DNA from: an uncultured Eggerthellaceae bacterium | GTDB taxonomy: Bacteria; Actinomycetota; Coriobacteriia; Coriobacteriales; Eggerthellaceae | Reading direction: 5' to 3' | Assembly: GCA_946631805.1 (NCBI GenBank) | Contig: CAMPAJ010000098.1 | Span: forward strand, 1 to 6,436 | DNA: 6,436 nucleotides | Shown here: piece by piece, positions 1-4,405 of the stretch | Layout of the letters: the number at the start of each line of letters is the position of its first letter | Numbering within the stretch: position 1 is the stretch's first letter | Notes under the pieces: generated by a model | Told to the model about the DNA's origin: nothing | Databases searched by the model: none | Seen by the model: only the letters and a program-made list of their open reading frames with translations | Position numbers and translations under genes: made by a program

Positions 1-133
1 GCTCATGCTGTTGTTCCTGGTAGCGTGCTGGATTGTAGACGTGCGCTTGGCGCGTTACCGCGATGATGCCCCCGAGGTCGAAGACGAGGACACCTCGGCA
101 TCCGGTGCCTCCTCTGCACCAACCGCGGCGTAG
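1..133 (+). CDS. C-terminal end of an unidentified membrane protein (partial)
   Basis: The reading frame is open from the window edge (first full codon at 2) to a TAG at 131-133, giving 43 residues. It starts with a hydrophobic stretch (LMLLFLVACWIV), which looks like the end of a transmembrane helix. A short basic patch (VRLARYR) follows, suggesting a cytoplasmic exit, and then an acidic tail (PEVEDEDTS) ending in a Ser/Ala/Pro-rich stretch. This layout is typical of the cytoplasmic C-terminus of an integral membrane protein such as a transporter, but no family motif is left to name it. No hairpin with a T-run follows the stop, so its terminator is not apparent. Confidence is good that this is coding and nil for function. 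Confidence 0.6.
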   Translation, partial: LMLLFLVACWIVDVRLARYRDDAPEVEDEDTSASGASSAPTAA

Positions 134-248
134 CTCGTGATAGAGCATGTTGGCGTTCAACTGTCGTTCAATTTGCCGCAATATTGAGTATGTGATACCT
201 CTAAAGGGCTTGCGCGGTTAAGCTAATTACACTACGGGGTGCCATGCC

Positions 249-366
249 TACCATCATAAGGAACCGTATGGTAATCCAGAGAGCGAAAGCGGAACGTTGT
301 AAGCGCAGCGTGTATTCGGGAGCAGGGCCAAGGCCCCGATTGAAAGGCCCGAAAGAGGTACGTACC
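249..366 (+). promoter_or_regulatory. Potentially structured 5' leader of the surface-protein gene
   Basis: The 233-base gap between the upstream stop and the ATG at 367 holds several inverted repeats. TACCAT (249-254) pairs with ATGGTA (268-273). TTCGGG (315-320) pairs perfectly with CCCGAA (348-353). The TCGGG inside that arm can instead pair with CCCGA (335-339), and a small GGGC-CAAG-GCCC hairpin (325-336) competes with the second option. GGTACGTACC (357-366) is a perfect 10-bp palindrome between the Shine-Dalgarno and the start codon. I could not match any known riboswitch: the cyclic-di-GMP class I core, for example, is absent. I also found no convincing -35/-10 pair in 134-248. A regulatory role is inference from the alternative pairings and their position. 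Confidence 0.3.
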
Positions 367-369
367 ATG
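352..369 (+). promoter_or_regulatory. Ribosome-binding site that decides the surface-protein start
   Basis: AAAGAGG at 352-358 lies 8 bases before the ATG at 367. The frame is open further upstream, with ATGs at 244 and 268, but those would add a basic 33-41 residue extension ahead of the hydrophobic segment and have poorer ribosome-binding spacing. The start at 367 also puts the hydrophobic helix at residues 18-34, where a signal or anchor segment is expected. Confidence 0.6.
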
Positions 370-2544
370 TTTGAGAAAACGCTGAGCCGAATCATGCGAG
401 GCGTCGCTACACCCGGTGTCGGGATCATAGTCATCTTGCTCGTGTTTTCGCTTGCGCTGATGGTGTGGAATACCGCATCGATCGACTACGCATTTGCAAC
501 CGACAAAGCTGCTGCAACGACGCAGGCCGATGGTGCAAGCAAAGATTCGGCTAGCAGGGCAGAGGCACAGTCGAAAGAGAAGTCCCAAAAGCCGATTGCC
601 GTTGACGAGGCCAGGAGCAAGGCCGCGCCGAGCGCTAGCTCATCGAGTGTCGCTGCGAGCGGAAAGGGCGAGAAAGCGGGCGGCAAGAGCGAGAAAACCG
701 TCGAAAAGAATGCGAAAGCGAGCGACAAAGACGAGAAGACGGGCGACGAGAGCGAGATTGCGACCGATTCTTCCGACCAAAGCGCTGTGTCGAGCTCTTC
801 TGCAGAAGCGAAGGTTGACAAGGGCGTTGGTAGTTCGGATGGGTCTGCAGACGCTGCGCCCGGCAACAAGTCAGATGAAAGCACGAACGATGCCTCCGAA
901 AGTGAAACACCTGATGAGGACGTCGACAAGGGTAAAGACTCTAGCGAATCGGACAACGAGGTCAATTCAGGTCCTGCCGCAGCTGCCGAAGACAACGGTG
1001 ATGCAAAATCGGGCGAAGCAGCGAGCCTCTCTGATGGGGAAAAGCCCGTCGAGGCGGCTAAGAAATCCGGCAAGACGGTTAAGAAGTTCAGCGAGGCGGC
1101 CGACAAACCCGACGAAGAGACCCAAAAGGATACGGAAGACGACAAGGACAAACAACCCGAAAAGGAGATCGAGAAACCGGCCGCAACGCTCGACGTCAAC
1201 GCCACGAGCGTCACCTCTGTTTACGATGGCAAACCACACAGCGCGACAGCACCAGATGTACCCGAAGGCACCACCGTTCTGTACAGCTCCGATGGCGGTG
1301 CAACTTGGACCACTACGCCGCCGAGCCGCACTAACGTGGGAACCACCCAGTTCAGCGTCAAGGTCACGGGCTCCGATTGCAAGGATGTCGTAGTTGAAGG
1401 CTGCAAGCTCACCATCACGCCCAAGGTGGTCATGGTGCGCGCGAACGATATGACCAAGGTTGCCAACGAGCCCGATCCGACTTTTGCGGCGGCTGTTTCG
1501 GGGTTGATTGGCGACGACACGGTTTCGTACGTTATCGAGCGCGAACTTGGCGAGGACGTTGGCACCTACGCAATCATGCTGAGCGGCGATGTGCTGCAGG
1601 GTAATTACTCATTGCGCTACGTTTCGGGCACGCTGATAATCACTGCGCCGGAGCCTATGCCTGCTCCGACGGTCTTCGACCTGACCGTTCGCTTCGTGTA
1701 TCAGTCGGATGGGGCTACTGCGATGCCAGATTACGCGTCCACGCTTGCGGGCGGCTCTGCATACAGCGTCATATTGCCGACTATCGATGGTTACCATGCG
1801 GTCGATGCCAACGGCGTGGCTATAGAGAGCTTGTCGGGCATCATGCCGGAGAGCAACGTGGAGGTTACGATCAATTACGTCGAAGACGAGTCAGTTCCAT
1901 CACCTGTCCCGACTCCGACTCCATCGCCCGTTCCAACGCCAATGCCCACCGCCACTCCCACTCCGGCACCATCTCCTACACTGACCTCGGCGCCGGCTCC
2001 TGCCCCTGCGCTCGCCCCTGCACCTGCAGCGGTTCCTGCGGTAACCAATGCTGCGGCCCCCGTCCCTGCACCTGCACCCCTCAAGGCTCCTAGTCCTGCT
2101 GCTGCGGTCACCATCCTCGACGACGGCAATCCGCTCGTCGAGGCTATCGATGACGAGGGCGTCCCGCTTACCAAGGGCGAGCAGGGTACCTGGTCGTTGT
2201 TCGATGCTCTGTGCACCGCCGTGGCGGCTATCTTGGCTGCGGTTATGGCTCTTCTGGCCCTGGGACGCAACCGCAAGGAAGAGGAGCAGCAGGGTGCCGA
2301 AACGGTAAGGGCGACTGAGCGCAAGCGCAAGCGCGTGCTGCGCCTCGCGAGCCTGATTCCCGGTATCGGTTCCATCGTTGCGCTGTTCCTAACCCAGGAC
2401 TTCACGCAGGTCATGGCGATATTCGACCAATTGTCAATCCTGTTCGGAATCCTGGCTGCTGCGAACGTTGCATTGGCGGTCGTTGCGCGCAAGAAGAAGG
2501 ACGACGAGAAGCAGCAACCTGGAACGAGCTCCGTGGCGGCATAG
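367..2544 (+). CDS. Large modular cell-surface protein with Ig-like (MBG-type), MucBP-like and Pro-rich regions and a C-terminal three-helix anchor
   Basis: The product is 725 residues. A short basic N-terminus precedes a hydrophobic segment at about 18-34 (signal peptide or anchor). Residues 46-270 are a low-complexity stalk of Lys, Glu, Ser, Asp and Ala, probably disordered. Residues about 273-353 (from ATLDVNATSVTSVYDGKPH to LTITPK) look like a YDG/Ig-like domain. Residues 354-426 (MVRANDMTKVANEPDPTF to GTLIIT) look like an MBG domain. Residues 437-505 (LTVRFVYQSDG to VTINYV) resemble a MucBP-like domain. A Pro/Thr/Ala linker (508-580) leads to two short I-DD-x-PL repeats (583-601). Three hydrophobic helices follow (about 610-632, 658-676, 680-706), separated by RKRKR-type basic loops, and the protein ends in a charged tail. 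No LPXTG motif is present, so anchoring is probably by the helices. Likely an adhesin or envelope-spanning protein. It appears to be monocistronic: a leader precedes it and a terminator follows. Domain names are by eye. Function beyond surface display is unknown. Confidence 0.85.
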   Translation: MFEKTLSRIMRGVATPGVGIIVILLVFSLALMVWNTASIDYAFATDKAAATTQADGASKDSASRAEAQSKEKSQKPIAVDEARSKAAPSASSSSVAASGKGEKAGGKSEKTVEKNAKASDKDEKTGDESEIATDSSDQSAVSSSSAEAKVDKGVGSSDGSADAAPGNKSDESTNDASESETPDEDVDKGKDSSESDNEVNSGPAAAAEDNGDAKSGEAASLSDGEKPVEAAKKSGKTVKKFSEAADKPDEETQKDTEDDKDKQPEKEIEKPAATLDVNATSVTSVYDGKPHSATAPDVPEGTTVLYSSDGGATWTTTPPSRTNVGTTQFSVKVTGSDCKDVVVEGCKLTITPKVVMVRANDMTKVANEPDPTFAAAVSGLIGDDTVSYVIERELGEDVGTYAIMLSGDVLQGNYSLRYVSGTLIITAPEPMPAPTVFDLTVRFVYQSDGATAMPDYASTLAGGSAYSVILPTIDGYHAVDANGVAIESLSGIMPESNVEVTINYVEDESVPSPVPTPTPSPVPTPMPTATPTPAPSPTLTSAPAPAPALAPAPAAVPAVTNAAAPVPAPAPLKAPSPAAAVTILDDGNPLVEAIDDEGVPLTKGEQGTWSLFDALCTAVAAILAAVMALLALGRNRKEEEQQGAETVRATERKRKRVLRLASLIPGIGSIVALFLTQDFTQVMAIFDQLSILFGILAAANVALAVVARKKKDDEKQQPGTSSVAA
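1888..2106 (+). repeat. Degenerate Pro-x repeat tract in the surface-protein gene
   Basis: This part of the coding region encodes a linker of PTP, PSP and PAP units (residues 508-580). Codons vary from unit to unit, so it is not a recent tandem expansion. A 13-base exact repeat (CCCTGCACCTGCA) does occur at 2016-2028 and 2064-2076. Such linkers usually span or stack in the cell wall between the exposed domains and the membrane anchor. Confidence 0.6.
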
Positions 2545-2570
2545 CCCACAACCGCATAGCCCGTCCAAGC

Positions 2571-2606
2571 GGCGCCGGAAGGACCATTCTTCTGGCGCCG
2601 TTCTTT
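2571..2606 (+). terminator. Intrinsic terminator after the surface-protein gene
   Basis: GGCGCC (2571-2576) pairs with GGCGCC (2594-2599). The stem continues through a G.U pair and GAAG/CTTC (2578-2581 with 2589-2592), leaving a small loop around ACCAT. This is a GC-rich stem of about 12 bp with a TTCTTT tract at 2601-2606 directly after it. The U-tract is interrupted by one C, but stem strength and position 27 bases after the stop support termination. Confidence 0.7.
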
Positions 2607-2637
2607 CCCGTGGGCTAGAGAGTGCTTCGTTCCGTCC
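2571..2637 (+). repeat. Two-hairpin repeat element, copy 1 (upstream of higBA)
   Basis: This is the upstream copy of a diverged direct repeat that also occurs at 3308-3377. Shared blocks, in order, are GGCGC(C)GGAAG, then GTTCTTTYCCGTGGGC-x-AGAGA (2600-2621, about 20 of 22 bases identical), then CGTCC (2633-2637), at nearly the same spacing. The first half is the terminator hairpin. The second half forms a weaker stem in RNA, GUGGGC (2610-2615) with GUCCGC (2634-2639), using two wobble pairs. It sits in the gap after the surface-protein stop. Confidence 0.5.
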
Positions 2638-2646
2638 GCATGCTCA

Positions 2647-2684
2647 ATATTGTAACGCGTCACGTGACATGTTACAATATGTAC
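2647..2684 (+). promoter_or_regulatory. higBA promoter embedded in a 34-bp dyad operator
   Basis: ATATTGTAAC (2647-2656) is the exact inverted complement of GTTACAATAT (2671-2680). A second perfect palindrome, GTCACGTGAC (2659-2668), shares the same centre (2663.5), so 15 of 17 base pairs of the dyad match. The site holds four GTNAC pentamers (2652, 2659, 2664, 2671). A promoter lies within it: -35 TTGTAA (2650-2655), a 17-base spacer, and -10 TACAAT (2673-2678). The antitoxin HigA is the expected binder, because antitoxins of this family autorepress through palindromes over their promoter. That assignment is inference. Confidence 0.8.
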
Positions 2685-2966
2685 ATGATTACGTCATTCG
2701 CAAACAACGAAACCGAAGCGCTCTTTTCTGGTATGGGGGTTAAATCAATTCCGCCAGATCTGGTAAAGCGTGCGAGACGAAAGCTGTTTGCCATAGATGC
2801 CGCGCGCGTACTCGAAGATTTGAGGATGCCACCGGGGAACAGGCTACACAAGTTGGCGGGCGATAGAGAGGGCCAGTATTCGATTTCGGTTAATGACCAA
2901 TGGCGCATATGCTTTGTGTTCGAAGACGGCAATGCCCACGATGTCGAACTATGCGATTATCACTAG
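2685..2966 (+). CDS. higB: HigB-type toxin (RelE/HigB superfamily mRNA interferase)
   Basis: The product is 93 residues, the usual family length. It matches the HigB pattern from start to end: MITSFANNETEALF, then PPDLVKRARRKLFAIDAA, then PPGNRLHKLAGDREGQYSI, then NDQWRICF, and a C-terminal DYH. By comparison with Proteus vulgaris HigB as I remember it, His55 and the terminal Asp91-Tyr92-His93 fall on known active-site positions, so the toxin looks intact. HigB toxins cut mRNA on the translating ribosome. The frame opens at 2622, but family alignment and promoter position favour the ATG at 2685. An ATG two codons earlier (2679) overlaps the dyad and the -10 region. No Shine-Dalgarno precedes 2685, and the predicted transcription start falls on or beside this codon, so the mRNA is probably leaderless. 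It is followed after 12 bases by higA, which is translationally close. Confidence 0.92.
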   Translation: MITSFANNETEALFSGMGVKSIPPDLVKRARRKLFAIDAARVLEDLRMPPGNRLHKLAGDREGQYSISVNDQWRICFVFEDGNAHDVELCDYH

Positions 2967-2981
2967 AGAGGTTTGGCCATG
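2965..2981 (+). promoter_or_regulatory. higA ribosome-binding site overlapping the higB stop
   Basis: AGAGAGG (2965-2971) overlaps the higB TAG (2964-2966) and lies 7 bases before the ATG at 2979. It selects 2979 over a possible TTG start at 2973, which would leave almost no spacing. The overlap suggests that ribosomes finishing higB feed higA translation. The antitoxin thus has a good Shine-Dalgarno while the toxin has none, which would favour antitoxin synthesis. Confidence 0.7.
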
Positions 2982-3302
2982 CAGAGCGAAGGGATGATTC
3001 TTATAGCGCAAAGACCCCCTCATCCGGGCGAGTTTTTACGGGAGGACTACATACCGGAGTGTGGTCTTACGGTGGCAAAGCTGGCGTCGGCTTTGGGTGT
3101 TTCGAAGCAGACTGTCAACGAGCTTGTGCGCGAGCGCCGTGCAGTAAGCCCCGACATGGCCCTGCGTCTGGGCAAGTTGTTCGGGACTACGCCGCAGTAC
3201 TGGCTTAATCTTCAGCACAATGTTGACCTCTGGGATTCGTTTCAGCTCAACAGCGACGCCATCGACCAGGTGGAGCCGCTGCCAAACGCTATCGCGATGT
3301 AG
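2979..3302 (+). CDS. higA: HigA-family antitoxin, HTH (XRE) DNA-binding protein
   Basis: The product is 107 residues, typical of HigA antitoxins. The family hallmark PPHPGEFLREDYIPECGLT (residues 13-31) leads into a helix-turn-helix: TVAKLASALGVSKQTVNELV (31-50), then RERRAVSPDMALRLGKLFG, and the closing signature TPQYWLNLQHNVDLW (71-85). HigA binds and neutralises HigB and, through the HTH, represses the shared promoter; the dyad at 2647-2680 is the natural target. The gene order toxin-then-antitoxin is characteristic of hig modules and the reverse of most type II systems. An alternative ATG at 2994 would shorten the protein by 5 residues but lacks good spacing. The gene ends just before copy 2 of the two-hairpin element. 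Confidence 0.93.
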   Translation: MQSEGMILIAQRPPHPGEFLREDYIPECGLTVAKLASALGVSKQTVNELVRERRAVSPDMALRLGKLFGTTPQYWLNLQHNVDLWDSFQLNSDAIDQVEPLPNAIAM

Positions 3303-3307
3303 GTGTG

Positions 3308-3377
3308 GGCGCGGAAGCTCCCTAAGCGTCTTCCGACGTCGTTCTTTTCCGTGGGCGAGAGAAACGTTACCTCGTCC
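3308..3377 (+). repeat. Two-hairpin repeat element, copy 2 (downstream of higBA)
   Basis: This is the downstream copy of the element at 2571-2637, beginning 5 bases after the higA stop. The shared core is GTTCTTTTCCGTGGGC (3341-3356) followed by GAGAGA. Here the second hairpin is stronger: GTGGGCGAG (3351-3359) pairs with CTCGTCCAC (3371-3379) with one wobble. At one position copy 1 has a U.G pair where copy 2 has U-A, a base change that keeps the pairing. Confidence 0.5.
3312..3348 (+). terminator. Probable weak terminator after higA
   Basis: CGGAAG (3312-3317) pairs with CTTCCG (3330-3335) around a 12-base loop, and GTTCTTTT follows at 3341-3348. The stem is short and the U-tract starts 5 bases after it, so termination may be partial. 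The equivalent hairpin in copy 1 of the element is much stronger, which supports reading this as the same kind of 3' end. Confidence 0.45.
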
Positions 3378-3383
3378 ACAGCG

Positions 3384-3430
3384 GGAATTACATTACACAA
3401 TTCCATGCAGCTTGGATAATACGTTAGAAT
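3384..3430 (+). promoter_or_regulatory. Promoter and inverted repeat upstream of the DUF47 gene
   Basis: Two -10 candidates are visible. GATAAT (3415-3420) has a partial -35, ATTACA (3392-3397), 17 bases upstream. TAGAAT (3425-3430) has no good -35. The inverted repeat GGAATT (3384-3389) / AATTCC (3399-3404), with a 9-base spacer, brackets the first -35 and could be an operator. The assignment of promoter is fairly safe; that of operator is speculative. Confidence 0.5.
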
Positions 3431-3466
3431 TGGACGCGTCATTGTTACGTTCGACAAGGAGCAGTA

Positions 3467-4105
3467 ATGGCTAAAAAGAACAAGTTCAATTATTTTGACG
3501 CGTTCCAAGATCAAGTAACGGTTGCGGCCGAAGAGGCCGATCTTCTTATCGAAGCTATCGAGAGCTTCACCTCGGCAGAGGACCTCAAGTCCCTGCTCGA
3601 GCGCGCACACGAAATCGAGCATCGCGGCGACGAGATCAACCACATGATTCGCACGTACGTTTCCACCGATTTCATCACGCCCATCGACCGCGAGGACATC
3701 GTCGAGCTTGCCCAGCGTCTCGACGACGTGACCGACAACATCGAGGGCATCCTGCAGCGCTTCTACATGTTCGACATCCACTTCATGCACAACCGCGCAA
3801 TGGAGTTCGCTGTCATCATCAAGAAGAGCCTCAAGGCGCTCAGCAAGTCCATGGACTCGTTCCGCGAGTTCAAGAAGGTCAAGAAGATTCGCGCCATGGT
3901 CCAAGACGTCAACGACCTGGAGGAGCAGGCCGACGAGTTGTACATGGAGGTCATTCGCCAGCTCTATACCGACGACGCCGAGAAGGCCGAAAACGCCGTG
4001 CGCGTGGAAGTGTGGTCGCGCCTGTTCGACCGCCTGGAAGGCACCATCGACTCGTGCAAGGAGGTCGCCGATACGGTGGCGACCATCATGCTCAAGAACG
4101 TGTAG
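3467..4105 (+). CDS. DUF47 / PhoU-like family protein (putative phosphate-uptake regulator)
   Basis: The product is 212 residues, the normal length for DUF47 proteins. It is predicted to be almost entirely helical and lacks membrane segments or a signal, so it should be cytoplasmic. Recognisable family stretches are KFNYFDAFQDQVTVAAEEA near the start, the acidic E-x3-D type motif in EIEHRGDEINH (49-59), TPIDREDIVELAQRLDDV (71-88), LEEQADELY (151-159), and the C-terminal LFDRLEGTIDSCKEVADTV (186-204). In PhoU-like folds the acidic motifs bind metal clusters. DUF47 proteins are usually encoded beside a Pit-type low-affinity phosphate transporter and are thought to modulate it. No pit gene lies next to it here, so the partner is elsewhere or outside the window. 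The Shine-Dalgarno AAGGAG (3456-3461) is 5 bases before the ATG. The gene has its own promoter and terminator. Confidence 0.9.
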   Translation: MAKKNKFNYFDAFQDQVTVAAEEADLLIEAIESFTSAEDLKSLLERAHEIEHRGDEINHMIRTYVSTDFITPIDREDIVELAQRLDDVTDNIEGILQRFYMFDIHFMHNRAMEFAVIIKKSLKALSKSMDSFREFKKVKKIRAMVQDVNDLEEQADELYMEVIRQLYTDDAEKAENAVRVEVWSRLFDRLEGTIDSCKEVADTVATIMLKNV

Positions 4106-4141
4106 GCGATTAGCGCTGCATAGCTGAAATTCAACGTGAAT

Positions 4142-4188
4142 AAAACAACGGTCCTGCTGGGATAAGTCCGGCTGGACCGTTGTTTTTT
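4142..4188 (+). terminator. Strong intrinsic terminator after the DUF47 gene
   Basis: The 13-base arm at 4142-4154 (AAAACAACGGTCC) pairs perfectly with 4174-4186. An inner helix, GCTGGG with TCCGGC (4156-4161 with 4167-4172), is closed over an ATAAG loop. Six T's (4183-4188) end the stem. The A-tract on the opposite side means it could also stop transcription on the - strand. It cleanly separates this gene from lysC. Confidence 0.95.
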
Positions 4189-4350
4189 CATCAATGTGGG
4201 AAGGCGTGCGGAAGCGTTTAGGAACGGGCTATAAGGACAGCTGAGTTGGATGCGTGATTGATTCGCGAAAACAATTCCTGGATCGTTAAGATTTCAGGCG
4301 CGTTTCGCGTTGCCGTTCAAAGATGCTTATATTGTCGCGAGCCCATGAGG

Positions 4351-4370
4351 GCAAATCGATTTGCTATAGT
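4351..4370 (+). promoter_or_regulatory. lysC promoter with abutting 14-bp palindrome
   Basis: TATAGT (4365-4370) preceded by TGC makes an extended -10, and I see no good -35 at the normal distance. Exactly abutting it is GCAAATCGATTTGC (4351-4364), a perfect 14-bp palindrome where a regulator would block or assist polymerase. The predicted transcript starts near 4377, leaving a leader of only about 29 bases. The rest of the 4189-4350 gap holds only a weak 7-bp inverted repeat (CGCGAAA at 4264 with TTTCGCG at 4303). Confidence 0.5.
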
Positions 4371-4405
4371 TATTTGCGCACGTAAAACCGATTTGGAAGT
4401 GGATT

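Noticed and set aside
244..366. Earlier start codons (ATG at 244 or 268) for the surface protein
   Set aside because: They would place a basic extension before the membrane segment and lack well-spaced ribosome-binding sites. ATG 367 has AAAGAGG at 8 bases.
486..1214. A 242-codon Ser/Leu/Ala-rich open frame on the - strand in the surface-protein gene
   Set aside because: It is the mirror of the Lys/Glu/Ser/Asp stalk codons on the + strand. No ribosome-binding site or family pattern supports it.
2539..2562. GCATAGCCC direct repeat (2539-2547, 2554-2562) at the surface-protein stop
   Set aside because: Two 9-base copies 15 bases apart are too little to support an element or attachment site.
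1875..2663. A 262-codon - strand frame rich in GVG and GAG repeats
   Set aside because: It is an antisense reflection of the Pro/Ala/Thr linker and the anchor region, and it runs through the terminator hairpin.
3242..3904. A 220-codon - strand frame overlapping the DUF47 gene
   Set aside because: The sense strand encodes a clear DUF47 protein with promoter, Shine-Dalgarno and terminator. The antisense product has no recognisable features.
4189..4405. Lysine riboswitch (L-box) upstream of lysC
   Set aside because: I see none of the conserved L-box core, and the best promoter leaves a leader of only about 29 bases.
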